From: Nitrospira sp.
Lineage (GTDB): Bacteria; Nitrospirota; Nitrospiria; Nitrospirales; Nitrospiraceae
NCBI GenBank assembly: GCA_029879905.1
Contig: JAOUPN010000002.1
Span: 1-50,031 of the forward strand
Length of the DNA stretch: 50,031 bases
Direction of reading: 5' to 3'
The notes below the pieces were generated by a model. It was not told the DNA's origin. It did not search any database and worked only from the letters and a program-made list of their open reading frames with translations. This document shows positions 1-9,238 of the stretch, piece by piece. How positions within the stretch are numbered: position 1 is the first letter of the stretch; each line of letters begins with the position of its first letter. A program made the position numbers and the translations under genes.

Positions 1-1955
1 AGTATCGGTAATGAGGACGCGATGTCGGACCTCACTGCGGCAATGACGCGATTCGGCACGTACTGTTCGGCCACCGCTCGCCGAAGTTCGCACGATGCTT
101 CCTGTGTTTCATCGCCTGCGAAGACGAGTTCCACCGGTCCTTGCGTCAAAAAATCTACGACGGCCAAGGTTCTCGCAAAAGCTCGAGGGTAACGTGCCAT
201 CTGCCTTCCATATGCCCGTACGGCTCCGACGGCCGCGTCGCGCCAATCGCGCCGGTCAAAATGGACGGATAGTCTGGCTAAGGCTGATGCCGCGATGGCA
301 TTGGGGCTGGGGGTGGCTCCATCGGTTCCTTCGCGAGTCCGAAGAATAAGAGCCTCATGCTGTTTGGCCGTGGAAAAGAATCCACCGGGCGCAGCATCAT
401 GAAAGTCCGTTATCATCAATTCTGCCAGCTTGGCTGCTTCATGGAGGTACCGGATATCGGCGCCGGCTTCATAGAGATCCAGCAGTCCTTCCGCAAGCCA
501 GGCATAGTCTTCGAGATAGGCATTCAGATGGGCGCGGCCTCCCCGTGATGTTCGTAACAGCCGGCCGTTCGGCAAGGTGTGTGTGTGGAGCAAGAAGTCT
601 GCTGTGTGTATGGCCGCGTCGCGGTAGCGGGGTTCGCCAAAGACTCTGGATGCCTCGGCCATGGCCGACAGCATCATGCCGTTCCAGGCCGTGATCACTT
701 TGTCGTCCAGTGCGGGGGGAATCCGCTTCAATCTGGCCTGATACAAGATCGGTGTGACCCGAGCGGCGGTGTCCAATAATTCATCCGTCGTCAGGTTCAG
801 CTGTTCGGCAATGGTTTCAACGGGGCGGAGGCGGTTCGGAATGTTCGTGTGTTCCCAATTGCCTGCGGCTGTGATGTCGTAGAGCGCACAATATCGATCG
901 GCATCGTCGTCGTTATCGAGGGCGGCTCGCACTTCCGCAGAGGTCCACACGAAGAATTTACCTTCAACGCCTTCAGAGTCCGCATCGGTCGCCGAGTAAA
1001 ACCCTCCAGCCGGTCCGGTCATTTCTCGGAGTACATAATCAAGCACCTCGGTCGCCACTTTACGGTAGAGCGGCTTTTGGGTGACTTGGAAGGCTTCGAC
1101 GTATACTCGGGCCAGCAGGGCATTATCGTAAAGCATCTTTTCAAAGTGCGGAACGAGCCATCGTGCGTCCGTCGAATAGCGGGCGAATCCTCCTCCGACA
1201 TGGTCGTAAATTCCTCCGGCTGCCATCATGTCGAGTGTGGTCGTGACCATCCGCAGGGTATGTGGGTCGTGAGACCGTGCATAACAGCGAAGCAGCAGTG
1301 AAAGCCCCGCAGCCGGCGGAAACTTGGGGGCGGACCCAAAGCCGCCATGCGTGTGGTCGAAATCGTCTGCAAACTGGGCGACGGCTTCTTCCAAGACGGA
1401 TTCGCTGACGGAAACCGGGGCCACCGTTTTTCCTGCTTGTTGCAGTTGCGTGGTCACGTCTTTGGCTTGCGCGCGGACATGAGCCGCATCCTTCTTCCAA
1501 TAGTCGGCGATGCGTTGCAGTAGTACGCCGAATCCCGGACGGCCCCAGCGATCTTCGGGTGGGAAGTAGGTTCCTGCAAAAAATGGTTCTTGGTCCGGAG
1601 TCAAAAAGACGGTCATCGGCCAGCCGCCGTGACCCTGGTTCATGGATACGGTGGCTTGCATGTAGATGTCATCTAAGTCGGGCCGTTCTTCTCGGTCCAC
1701 CTTGATACAGACAAACTCGCGGTTCATGATATCGGCAATGGCCTTGTTCTCGAATGATTCACGTTCCATGACGTGACACCAGTGGCAGGCGGAGTAGCCG
1801 ATCGATAACAGGATGGGGCGGTTCTGCGCCTTGGCGGTTTGCAAGGCTTCGGGTCCCCAGGGATACCAGTCGACGGGGTTATGGGCATGTTGAAGCAGGT
1901 ACGGACTGGTTTCGTGAATGAGGCGGTTCGGAGGATTGGTGGGGGATGACGGCAT
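1..1955 (-). CDS. Thioredoxin-domain DUF255 protein (YyaL/SPATA20-like), C-terminus cut by window edge
   Basis: The frame is open from an ATG at 1955 to base 3, about 650 codons. The N-terminus is typical of the family ([20 protein letters not shown]), followed by a thioredoxin-like segment with CHWC at residues 57-60 and, further on, the N-terminal DUF255 hallmark GGWPM. The rest is an (alpha/alpha)6-barrel resembling N-acylglucosamine 2-epimerases and glycosidases, with [12 protein letters not shown] and GG(F/Y)[10 protein letters not shown]-type blocks. Family members are usually about 680 residues, so only about 30-40 residues should lie outside the window. The function is not established; bacterial YyaL-type proteins are presumed cytoplasmic and redox-linked. 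The gene diverges from the J-domain gene at 2266. Confidence 0.93.
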   Translation of the reverse strand, partial: MPSSPTNPPNRLIHETSPYLLQHAHNPVDWYPWGPEALQTAKAQNRPILLSIGYSACHWCHVMERESFENKAIADIMNREFVCIKVDREERPDLDDIYMQATVSMNQGHGGWPMTVFLTPDQEPFFAGTYFPPEDRWGRPGFGVLLQRIADYWKKDAAHVRAQAKDVTTQLQQAGKTVAPVSVSESVLEEAVAQFADDFDHTHGGFGSAPKFPPAAGLSLLLRCYARSHDPHTLRMVTTTLDMMAAGGIYDHVGGGFARYSTDARWLVPHFEKMLYDNALLARVYVEAFQVTQKPLYRKVATEVLDYVLREMTGPAGGFYSATDADSEGVEGKFFVWTSAEVRAALDNDDDADRYCALYDITAAGNWEHTNIPNRLRPVETIAEQLNLTTDELLDTAARVTPILYQARLKRIPPALDDKVITAWNGMMLSAMAEASRVFGEPRYRDAAIHTADFLLHTHTLPNGRLLRTSRGGRAHLNAYLEDYAWLAEGLLDLYEAGADIRYLHEAAKLAELMITDFHDAAPGGFFSTAKQHEALILRTREGTDGATPSPNAIAASALARLSVHFDRRDWRDAAVGAVRAYGRQMARYPRAFARTLAVVDFLTQGPVELVFAGDETQEASCELRRAVAEQYVPNRVIAAVRSDIASSLPI

Positions 1956-2210
1956 CGGGCAAACACCCTAGCATCGTTGTGGAACAGCGTCAACGGCAGC
2001 CGGCGATCATCGGCAACGCGAATGTCCTTGTGAGGGGTGAGAATCACGTGTTCGGCTATGTTTCGATAGGTGAACGTCAGCTCATACGAGCAGAGATGGA
2101 GAGATTGCAGCCGTGAATGCACAACGACGCGACGAAAGGCGAGTGGGGTCGGTGAGATATCATCAAGCACTCAGAAGTGCTCGAGCGATTCATTCGGCGC
2201 CATTGGCTCT

Positions 2211-2238
2211 TCTGACTTGAAATTCACTGTGCTAGAAT
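2211..2238 (+). promoter_or_regulatory. Extended -10 promoter of the J-domain/RNase D operon
   Basis: TGCTAGAAT at 2230-2238 is a good extended -10 element. A weak -35 (TCTGAC, 2211-2216) lies 16 bases upstream. Initiation would fall near 2245, which favours the ATG at 2266 over the TTG at 2248 as start codon. The rest of the divergent gap 1956-2265 shows no supported gene. Confidence 0.45.
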
Positions 2239-2265
2239 GCCGTCTCTTTGTCTGTGAGTCACAGG

Positions 2266-2898
2266 ATGCCGTTTTCGACCAGCAAGTACATAAAATTCCG
2301 CCAAGGGATGCAGAAGCGTATAGGGTCGCTGCGTTTGAAAGCCGGCGACAGTTTGGATATCGCCGTCGATGTTATGATGGAAGCCCGGGTCGACGGGTTT
2401 TTTCGAGTGGAGCAAGGACTCGAAGAAATCATTCGATCTTTGGTCGAGATCGAAGACGAGTTGGAGGTGATTCGGGATTTGTCCGGCGCGATCCGTCTTG
2501 AATCCCGGCTGGAATTTGTCGAGGATCGTTGGGATGAATTCGACAGTGAAATTCGGGAACGACCCAGGCGTCGCCGGAGAAAGCTGAATCTTGCGGACCT
2601 GTTGAAATCCGCCGGCGGAGACGGCCGGGCGCTTTCGGAAAATCCCGGTAGCATCAATAATGCGGTAGATGCCTATGCCGTCATGGGTGTCGAGTTCGGG
2701 AGTTCCCTCGCCGATGTGACCGCCGCCTTTCGAGTCAAGGCCAAACTGTTGCATCCTGATGCCAACAACGGAGATCGCAGTTCTGAACCGGAACTTCGCC
2801 GCATGCTGGAGGCCTATCAATTTCTGAAAGAATATCTCAGTTTGAGCAATACGGATCCCATGCGTCCACCTGACCGTCCGTATACGCCGTATGAATAA
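2266..2898 (+). CDS. J-domain (DnaJ-like) protein
   Basis: The protein has about 210 residues. The N-terminal two thirds are helical and charged, with a basic patch PRRRRRK near the middle. The last 60 residues form a J-domain (AYAVMGVEFGSSLADVTAAF followed by KAKLLHPDANNGD), including the HPD tripeptide needed to stimulate Hsp70 ATPase. It is a C-terminal J-domain, unlike canonical DnaJ, and lacks G/F and zinc-finger regions, so it is probably a specialised DnaK co-chaperone. A longer ORF could begin at TTG 2248, but the promoter position makes ATG 2266 likelier. It overlaps the RNase D start by 8 bases, suggesting translational coupling. The client is unknown. Confidence 0.8.
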   Translation: MPFSTSKYIKFRQGMQKRIGSLRLKAGDSLDIAVDVMMEARVDGFFRVEQGLEEIIRSLVEIEDELEVIRDLSGAIRLESRLEFVEDRWDEFDSEIRERPRRRRRKLNLADLLKSAGGDGRALSENPGSINNAVDAYAVMGVEFGSSLADVTAAFRVKAKLLHPDANNGDRSSEPELRRMLEAYQFLKEYLSLSNTDPMRPPDRPYTPYE

Positions 2899-4114
2899 CG
2901 ATATGACCGCAGTACCCCATTATATTACCAGTGCCGCCGCCCTTGGGGAATTGTGCGCTCAGCTGAAAGACAGTCCGCGTCTTGCGCTGGATACGGAATT
3001 TGTCGGCGAAGATAGTTTTGTCCCCAAGCTTGAGCTTATTCAGGTTGCGACGGACGAAACGGCGGCGGTCATCGATTTTCCCGCCGTTCGAGGTGAAAGT
3101 GCCCTGGATGTGTTTTGGGAAATTGTGTGTGATCCGGCCTCACAAAAAGTCGTCCATGCGGGCAGGCAGGATTTGGATCTCTTTGCCGTTCATGCAGGGC
3201 AGATTCCCAAACCGTTTTTTGATACACAGATCGCCGCGTCACTGGTCGGGTATGGTCCGCAGGTTGCCTATGCCAATCTTGTGCAACGAGTCCATGGCGC
3301 AAAATTAGAGAAGGCGCATACCTTCACCAACTGGAGCGCTCGTCCTTTGTCTCAAGCCCAATTGGCATATGCCCTCGAAGATGTCACGTTTTTGCTGGCC
3401 ATCCATGACCATTTATCTGCTCGCCTTTCGAAGTTCGGCAGACTGGAGTGGGTCGATGAAGAGTTCTCACGGTTGGAAACCGCAGTAGGGGAAACGCGCC
3501 GGGAACCTCAAGCACGGTACCAAAAGGTGAGAGGATGGGATTCGCTCAAACCAAAGTCGGCCGCGGTCCTGCGTGAATTGGCGGCTTGGCGAGAAGAGGA
3601 AGCGAAGCGTAGGAATGTTCCTCGAGGACGGGTGATGCGCGACGAGGTCTTACTTCAATTGGCACGCCATCCGCCGCGCAACCTTCACGAACTCCGTGGC
3701 GTCAGAGGGATACATGGCGGAGAGGTCGACAGACATGGCGAGACGCTGCTGGCTGTGATTAAAGAAGCGGTCGAATTGCCTCCATCGGCTTGGCCGGAGG
3801 TGCCTCGAGAACGGAAATCGGAACCGGAATCGGTTGGTCTTGTGGAACTGCTTCAGGCGGTGGTCAAGGCTCGAGCGATGGAGGAAGAAATTGCTCCGAC
3901 GGTATTAGGAACAACGTCGGACCTTCAGGCACTGGTCGAAGCCAAGGGGAATCGTGCGGCGCTTGATCTTCCTCTGATCAAAGGGTGGAGACGTGTGTTG
4001 GTGGGAAATCTGCTCCTGGATGTATTGGACGGAAAACTTGCCGTAAGGGTCGATGCGAAGTCCGGAACGGTCACGTGGAGTCCGTATCCGATCCTGCCGA
4101 GTCTGGAACAGTGA
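2891..4114 (+). CDS. rnd: Ribonuclease D
   Basis: This 407-residue DEDDy 3'-5' exoribonuclease shows Exo I as LALDTEF (D34, E36), Exo II as HAGRQDLDLF (D94) and Exo III as YALED (Y160, D164). An HRDC domain follows at about residues 215-290 (LRELAAWREEEAKRRN... LHELRGVRGIH). RNase D trims the 3' ends of tRNA precursors and other stable RNAs in the cytoplasm. Length and domain order match bacterial RNase D. About 110 further residues at the C-terminus probably form a second HRDC-like helical unit. The start overlaps the upstream J-domain gene. Confidence 0.93.
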   Translation: MNNDMTAVPHYITSAAALGELCAQLKDSPRLALDTEFVGEDSFVPKLELIQVATDETAAVIDFPAVRGESALDVFWEIVCDPASQKVVHAGRQDLDLFAVHAGQIPKPFFDTQIAASLVGYGPQVAYANLVQRVHGAKLEKAHTFTNWSARPLSQAQLAYALEDVTFLLAIHDHLSARLSKFGRLEWVDEEFSRLETAVGETRREPQARYQKVRGWDSLKPKSAAVLRELAAWREEEAKRRNVPRGRVMRDEVLLQLARHPPRNLHELRGVRGIHGGEVDRHGETLLAVIKEAVELPPSAWPEVPRERKSEPESVGLVELLQAVVKARAMEEEIAPTVLGTTSDLQALVEAKGNRAALDLPLIKGWRRVLVGNLLLDVLDGKLAVRVDAKSGTVTWSPYPILPSLEQ

Positions 4115-4640
4115 ACGCACCCGCCTTTGCAGTTGCAAAGGTTGCTTCGGCGGAGTAGGCTCGGCGAGATGTCGCCGAAGACTCAAAAGGGGCCACGGCT
4201 GTCTGGCCTTCGTAGCCGAACTGATTCGGCGAAGTAGGCGCAGCCCGTGGGGCTCCACAACGTGTGTAGAAACGATCCGCCGATATCGTGAAGGTCAAGC
4301 GTAAGGCTAAGGCCGAGCGACTCAACATTTCCTCCTAAACTGTAACATCGACCTCAGTCTTTTCAGATGCGCGTGCGGCGGCTAGGCCGGATGTTCATTT
4401 TGGACATGTGCTGCCTTGACGAGAGAGGACCTGCGTCCGTCTTCCGGAGCCGGTTTCTGTCTTGGTATGCCCAAAAACGAGCAGATACCATCTCCTCTTC
4501 ACATGATGGCTTGCGCCGTTCATGTATCTCATTGAGAAATAATCGAGTATCTGCAGTGATTTGACGGAAGTCGCATCTGATCTTGGTACGATTCTCGCTA
4601 TCGCAGGGAGATGATCAAAGCCCATATGGTGTGACGCTGA
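4115..4640. other. Gene-free spacer with degenerate repeats
   Basis: No credible gene is visible. Bases 4140-4260 contain imperfect inverted and direct copies of TTCGGCG(A/G)AGTAGGC and CGCCGAAG able to fold into GC-rich hairpins. A short in-phase run of hexads (AAGGTC, AAGCGT, AAGGCT, AAGGCC) lies at about 4287-4310 and matches the hexad arrays found elsewhere in the window. The segment 4330-4640 is AT-richer and presumably holds the promoter of the GGDEF gene. Confidence 0.5.
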
Positions 4641-5933
4641 ATGCCTCCCCTTATTAAAAAAGCATTATTCGACTTCTTAATTCCAGGCGGGTTGATTTTT
4701 GCCGCCGGATTTACACTCTTTCGTCTTCACGGACTTCCTCACTGGGTGGATGGGCCGGTTCAGGTTTTCCCCCTGATCATTCTGGCGTTCGGGTTCTTTT
4801 TTGGATGGTATCTCGCGAGCAGTCGTCTGATTCTTTCGCTCGTGGTCTTGGTATTGGCCGACCGTGCGGTTGCTCTGTACTCGCCGGCTGATCCTGAATC
4901 ATCCGGATCCGTCTTCTTTTCAGTCGCGGCTCTGTTAGTGCCCCTGAATCTCATGGCGTTTTCTCTGATCAAGGATGAAGCGATTGCCACATGGCGCGGT
5001 GTTTCCCGCCTGCTGCTTGTACTCCTACAGCCGTTTCTTGTGTTTTGGCTCGCTCGTCCGGGGCAGGCCTGGGTTGCCTCTTCCTTGCAGCAGCCGTTGG
5101 TGCAGATGGTCAAGACGGATTGGATCGCGATCCCCCAATTGGCAATCTTGGCCTATGCCGGGGCCCTGCTTTTAATCGGCACTCGATTTATCGTCGGACG
5201 ACATCTTCTTGATAGCGGTACACTCTGGACGTTGATTACATCTGTTGTGGCCTTTCAGGGAGTGCTGACCGGCTGGTCTCCGACCAGCTTTTTTTCCACC
5301 GCGGGTCTTATTTTCTTTGTCACATTGCTGCAGTCCTCCCACAGGCAAAGCTATTGCGATGAGGTCACGGGTGTTCCCGGAAAGCTGGCGTACGACGAAG
5401 CCGTGGCGGGTCTGGGCAAAAAATATGTCCTTGCCGTCGTGGGAATCGATCAGCTGAAACAATACGGTAGCCAGCGTGGCAAGTCTGTGAGCGAGCAAGT
5501 ACTTCGTCTATTGGCTCAAAAGATCATGACTGCTGCAGGGGCTGGAAGAGTCTATCGTCTTGCCGGGGAAGAGTTTCTCCTCATATTTACCAGAAAAACC
5601 GCGACGGCCACCTTGGTAGATCTCGGCGCCGTTCGCAAGGCGGTAGAGGAAACCGATCTCTATGTGAGTCGTCGAGACCGAGTGTGGGAAGGAGAGGGGG
5701 AGACGCGTAAGAAGTCCGGCGATGAACGACTTCCTGTTACGGTCAGCATCGGCCTTGCAGCGGTGGACGGCACCATATATTCTCTCGACTTAGTGACAAA
5801 GGCGGCCTACCGAGCCCTCTATGAAGCGAAAGGAGAGGGAGGCAATCGTGTGAAGCGAGGCACCGTATCAACGGAGAGTCCCACATCCCGCTCCACATCC
5901 ACAGGGCCGGTTATGGCGTACAGTGATTTCTAG
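4641..5933 (+). CDS. Membrane protein with degenerate GGDEF domain
   Basis: This 430-residue protein has about seven hydrophobic segments across residues 8-230, then a GGDEF-fold domain at about 240-420. The signature is AGEEF (308-312) instead of GGDEF/GGEEF. The first metal-binding Asp is kept (GID at 268-270), but the usual substrate-binding Asn and the GH/GD residues of the helix after it are replaced (QLKQYGSQRGKSVSEQ). No RxxD inhibitory site is obvious. GGDEF proteins make cyclic di-GMP; this one could be a weak cyclase or a catalytically dead receptor or regulator. A basic, Ser/Thr-rich tail follows. The ligand of the membrane sensor domain is unknown. It converges with the ArsC/Spx-like gene, leaving a 14-base gap. 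Confidence 0.85.
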   Translation: MPPLIKKALFDFLIPGGLIFAAGFTLFRLHGLPHWVDGPVQVFPLIILAFGFFFGWYLASSRLILSLVVLVLADRAVALYSPADPESSGSVFFSVAALLVPLNLMAFSLIKDEAIATWRGVSRLLLVLLQPFLVFWLARPGQAWVASSLQQPLVQMVKTDWIAIPQLAILAYAGALLLIGTRFIVGRHLLDSGTLWTLITSVVAFQGVLTGWSPTSFFSTAGLIFFVTLLQSSHRQSYCDEVTGVPGKLAYDEAVAGLGKKYVLAVVGIDQLKQYGSQRGKSVSEQVLRLLAQKIMTAAGAGRVYRLAGEEFLLIFTRKTATATLVDLGAVRKAVEETDLYVSRRDRVWEGEGETRKKSGDERLPVTVSIGLAAVDGTIYSLDLVTKAAYRALYEAKGEGGNRVKRGTVSTESPTSRSTSTGPVMAYSDF

Positions 5934-5947
5934 AGCTGAGTGTCTTG

Positions 5948-6298
5948 TCACAGTAACGTTGTAATCGATTCCGCCGGCCTGGCTAACAGCGCCTGCTCGC
6001 CTTTTTCAACGATCGGGCGTTGAATCAAGTCCGGATGTTTCACCATCAATTCGATCAGTTCGTCGTCGGAGACGGGGTGTTTTGCTAAATTGAGTTCCTT
6101 GTAGATATCTTCCTTGGTTCGCAGCACATCTCTGGGAGAGAGCCCGGCTTTTTTCAAAAGACGTTTCAGTTGTACTGCCGTGAACGGTTGCTCATAGTAA
6201 TTGACGGCGGTGAAGGATGTCCCGCTCTCTTTTAACAGACGGACGGCCGTGCGGCAGGTGCTGCAGGTTGGTTTCTGGTAAATCGTAATATCTGACAT
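5948..6298 (-). CDS. ArsC/Spx-family thioredoxin-fold protein (glutaredoxin-type arsenate reductase-like)
   Basis: This 116-residue protein begins MSDITIYQKPTCSTCRTAV with CxxC at residues 12-15 and carries the family's IQRPIV block near residue 95, which in ArsC positions an arginine at the active site. Length fits ArsC/YffB/Spx proteins (about 115-130). AAGGAG ends 5 bases before the ATG at 6298, which decides that start over the in-frame GTG six bases upstream. No ars operon or arsenite pump is adjacent, so arsenate reduction is uncertain; a thiol-redox or Spx-like role is equally possible. Confidence 0.85.
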   Translation of the reverse strand: MSDITIYQKPTCSTCRTAVRLLKESGTSFTAVNYYEQPFTAVQLKRLLKKAGLSPRDVLRTKEDIYKELNLAKHPVSDDELIELMVKHPDLIQRPIVEKGEQALLARPAESITTLL

Positions 6299-6393
6299 GA
6301 TCACTCCTTATGGAATAGATGCCTTGACGAATTTTTTGCCGCTATGCTAGATGCTACGCATTCATTTTTGGATTCATCGTTGGGACATAGGTT

Positions 6394-6762
6394 ATGCCTT
6401 TAGTGGGAACCAGCTCGTCGGGTCAGTACTCCTGTGCCACCTCATCACACTATACCCTCAGAGATCTTCGTGCCAAACGCAAAGGGCAGCCGGTGTTTGT
6501 CCTTGGGCATCTTCTCCATCGCAAAGGGCAAGAGGCGGCGTTTGAAGCCTTCAACGATCGAATCGCCCTCGTCAAGTTCAGCGACGGAGGCGTTGCCGGC
6601 TATGATCCGATCGAGCTGTTACTCCCCACGGAGATCGACGACAAGGGTGTCGCGTATTTTGAAATTCGTTCTTGCCGCGCCTGCGAGATTCTGTTCCCGT
6701 TGACCTTGGATGAAGCCGATTCGGATCAGGAGCCGGAACAATGCCAGGAGTGCAGAACCTAA
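6394..6762 (+). CDS. Hypothetical protein with C-terminal paired-cysteine motif
   Basis: I do not recognise this 122-residue protein. The N-terminus (YTLRDLRAKRKGQPVFVLGH) is basic. The C-terminus carries CRAC and CQEC about 30 residues apart, a likely zinc ribbon. The middle has alternating hydrophobics suggesting a small beta domain. It has no signal peptide. Its stop codon overlaps that of the opposite-strand gene by four bases. Function unknown. Confidence 0.7.
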   Translation: MPLVGTSSSGQYSCATSSHYTLRDLRAKRKGQPVFVLGHLLHRKGQEAAFEAFNDRIALVKFSDGGVAGYDPIELLLPTEIDDKGVAYFEIRSCRACEILFPLTLDEADSDQEPEQCQECRT

Positions 6763-7148
6763 TCCATAAATGGGGCGATCTCCAAGGCTTTCTTCAGTAA
6801 ACAATCTCCTGCAAACCCTTGCAGCACCATCGGAAGCATGGCGCTGTCAATGACTCGTACGGATGCGACGTGAAATCCCTCCGGAACGGGACGCCCCTCT
6901 AATTTCAATGCGTGGCAGATTTCCAGCGATTTCCAAATCGGATTGGAAAGAATGTCTTCCGACACGAGCAGGTCGACATCCGAGGCTGTAGAATCGACCG
7001 ACACCCGTGCTGCAATGCGAGAGGGGTCTCTCGGTTGTTCTCGTACGACAGCAAAAGCGATGATCTCGTCTCCCGGCGATGCCGGGGCTGTTGTGTACAT
7101 CAGGGTGGTCAAAATGACCAAACAGCCTATGCCGGCAATCGCACGCAT
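6759..7148 (-). CDS. Hypothetical secreted protein
   Basis: This 129-residue protein starts at ATG 7148 with a convincing signal sequence (MRAIAGIGCLVILTTLMY, then TTAPASPG). A longer frame reaches 7256, but its extra 36 residues look non-coding and would bury the signal peptide. The mature part has no recognised domain and is probably periplasmic. Two cysteines in the mature part could form a disulfide. It converges with the preceding gene, overlapping by four bases, and diverges from citrate synthase. Confidence 0.65.
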   Translation of the reverse strand: MRAIAGIGCLVILTTLMYTTAPASPGDEIIAFAVVREQPRDPSRIAARVSVDSTASDVDLLVSEDILSNPIWKSLEICHALKLEGRPVPEGFHVASVRVIDSAMLPMVLQGFAGDCLLKKALEIAPFMD

Positions 7149-7326
7149 TGTGTGTTCGTGGGATACCCTGTCTATCGGATCCTGTGTGCGGCCTGTCCCT
7201 GCCGCATGTGCAGTATGCCAAGCGGAGCAGTCCATTTCAAGGATTCCGACGGCCATTTTACTGGGATCATGGTAATCTAAACAGTCGAATGTTGATGCGG
7301 ACCTTCATGACTCGCGAGGTGCACCG

Positions 7327-8460
7327 ATGCCACATGACTTTATGCCGGGACTCGCCGGTGTTCCAGCCGCAACGTCATCGATTAGTGATGTCGATGGTCG
7401 ACAGGGCGTACTTGAATATCGCGGATTGCGGGTTGAGGAACTGTGCGGGAAGTCTTCGTATTTAGAAACCGCCTACCTGCTCCTGTTCGGTCGTCTCCCG
7501 ACGCTGGAGGAATATACACGATGGACTTATGACGTCACCCGCCATCGGCGAATCAAATTTCGCATCGTGGATCTTTTGAAATGTATGCCCGAATCTGGTC
7601 ATCCGATGGATGCGCTGCAAGCAGCGGTTGCGGCGTTGGGGATGTTTTATCCGGGGCGTCACGTCGATGATGTGAACAATAACTATTGGTCTGTTGTGAG
7701 GTTGATCGCCAAGATTCCGACCATCGTTGCGGCGTGGGCACGTATTCGTCATGGGGACGACTATGTCCCGCCGCGTGACGATCTCGGGTTTTCCGAAAAC
7801 TTTCTGTATATGCTGACAGAAACGGTCCCACCGCCGATCTGGAGCGAAGTGCTCGATGACTGTCTGATTCTGCATGCGGAACATACGATGAACGCCTCCA
7901 CGTTTTCGGGTCTGGTTACTGCCTCCACGCTTGCCGATCCTTATACGGTCGTGGCCTCGTCGATCGGGGCTTTGAAGGGGCCGCTGCACGGAGGTGCGAA
8001 CGAGGAAGTGGTTCAAATGCTGAGAGAAATCGGTTCGCCGGAGCGGGCGGGGGCCTATGTGGAGGAAAAACTGCGGGCCCAGCAAAAACTGATGGGATTC
8101 GGCCACCGAGTGTATAAGGTCAAGGACCCTCGAGCGACGGTGCTGCAAGGTCTGTGTCAGCGCCTCTTTTCAGAGTGCGGACGTTCTCCTCTGTACGAAG
8201 TGGCCTTGGCCGTTGAGGCGGCGGCGGAAGCCGCACTTAGTCGGAAGGGGATTTATCCTAACGTCGATTTCTATTCAGGGATCATCTACGACAAGATGAC
8301 TATCGAGATGGATCTCTTTACCCCGCTCTTTGCGATGGCACGTGTGTCGGGCTGGTTGGCCCATTGGCTGGAACAATTGCGGGAAAACAAGCTGTTCCGG
8401 CCCGATCAAATTTATTCCGGTGAGCACAATCGTCCGTATGTGCCGATCGAACAGCGGTAG
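7327..8460 (+). CDS. gltA: Citrate synthase
   Basis: This 377-residue citrate synthase condenses acetyl-CoA and oxaloacetate. The catalytic triad is visible: H221 in GPLHGG, H260 in GFGHRVYK and D314 in NVDFYSG. The short length matches the smaller bacterial/archaeal type rather than the 430-residue allosteric E. coli enzyme. A GAGGTG ribosome site precedes the ATG. 2-methylcitrate synthase has the same fold, but no prp genes are nearby, so citrate synthase is the better call. The gene is monocistronic, with hsp20 124 bases downstream behind its own leader. Confidence 0.93.
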   Translation: MPHDFMPGLAGVPAATSSISDVDGRQGVLEYRGLRVEELCGKSSYLETAYLLLFGRLPTLEEYTRWTYDVTRHRRIKFRIVDLLKCMPESGHPMDALQAAVAALGMFYPGRHVDDVNNNYWSVVRLIAKIPTIVAAWARIRHGDDYVPPRDDLGFSENFLYMLTETVPPPIWSEVLDDCLILHAEHTMNASTFSGLVTASTLADPYTVVASSIGALKGPLHGGANEEVVQMLREIGSPERAGAYVEEKLRAQQKLMGFGHRVYKVKDPRATVLQGLCQRLFSECGRSPLYEVALAVEAAAEAALSRKGIYPNVDFYSGIIYDKMTIEMDLFTPLFAMARVSGWLAHWLEQLRENKLFRPDQIYSGEHNRPYVPIEQR

Positions 8461-8484
8461 ACTTCCTCACAAGATTTCCTCCCC

Positions 8485-8501
8485 CTTGACTCTTCATCAA
8501 G
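8485..8501. promoter_or_regulatory. Inverted repeat upstream of hsp20
   Basis: CTTGA and TCAAG are separated by seven bases, about 85 bases before the hsp20 start. It resembles a half-length HspR-type (HAIR) site but lacks the outer bases, so it is only a candidate heat-shock operator. No CIRCE element (TTAGCACTC-N9-GAGTGCTAA) is present. Confidence 0.25.
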
Positions 8502-8583
8502 AGGCGTTACCTGCTCCCTAAATACAGTATCGACGCGGCGCCGCGCGAGTTACGGGAGAAACATAGAAATAAGGAGGTTTGCC

Positions 8584-9033
8584 ATGACACTCGTACGGTG
8601 GGATCCGTTTCGTGAACTGGAAGATATGTCTGAACGATTGAATCGGGTGTTTGCACGTCCGGCGCTCCGTACGCCCGGCGGGAAGGAGCATTTGACGGTG
8701 GCGGATTGGATCCCTACCGTTGATATCAGTGAAACCGATCAGTCGTACCTCATTAAAGCGGAATTGCCTGAGGTCAAGAAAGAAGACGTCAAAGTGAGAG
8801 TGGAAGACGGTGTCCTGACCCTGTCAGGAGAGCGTCGACAGGAGAAAGAAGAGAAGGGGAAAAAGTACCATCGGGTCGAGCGGTCGTACGGAAGTTTTGT
8901 GAGAAGTTTTGCCTTGCCGGAATCGGTGGATGAAAGCGGGGTGAAGGCAGAATATAAAGACGGCGTGCTGAATTTGCATCTCCCCAAGGCTGAAAAAGCC
9001 AAGCCTAAGGCCATTGAGGTGAAGGTGGGGTAA
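8584..9033 (+). CDS. hsp20: Hsp20 small heat-shock protein
   Basis: This 149-residue protein has the usual N-terminal region (MTLVRWDPFRELEDMSERLN) and an alpha-crystallin domain from about residue 45 (IKAELPEVKKEDVKVRVEDG through GVLNLHLPKAEKAKPKAIEV). The A-x-x-x-N/D-GVL signature is present (AEYKDGVL). Small heat-shock proteins are cytoplasmic ATP-independent holdases that keep unfolding proteins refoldable. A very strong ribosome site (AAGGAGG) lies seven bases before the ATG. A perfect terminator follows, so it is a single-gene unit. Confidence 0.95.
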   Translation: MTLVRWDPFRELEDMSERLNRVFARPALRTPGGKEHLTVADWIPTVDISETDQSYLIKAELPEVKKEDVKVRVEDGVLTLSGERRQEKEEKGKKYHRVERSYGSFVRSFALPESVDESGVKAEYKDGVLNLHLPKAEKAKPKAIEVKVG

Positions 9034-9070
9034 GGATTGTGAAAGGTACGTGAGTGGTGTGTGCCGAACT

Positions 9071-9103
9071 GGAAGGCCCGCGAGAGCGGGCCTTCCTATT
9101 TTT
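9071..9103 (+). terminator. Rho-independent terminator of hsp20
   Basis: An 11-bp perfect stem (GGAAGGCCCGC / GCGGGCCTTCC) closes a GAGA tetraloop and is followed by TATTTTT. It lies 38 bases after the hsp20 stop. Confidence 0.93.
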
Positions 9104-9238
9104 AGCGTAGGGTGAGTTATTCATAATGGGCTTCTTCATAAGAAGTACAGGGGGAGTCAAGATTTCATGGCCTAGACGGAGCAATCAATCGGAGTGTGAA
9201 CCGGTTAGGTGGTTGGTAGGTGTCTGGTCTATGGGGGG

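Noticed and set aside
1724-2170. 148-residue minus-strand ORF
   Set aside because: More than half overlaps the DUF255 gene in another frame, and the composition (Pro/Arg/Ser-rich) is non-coding.
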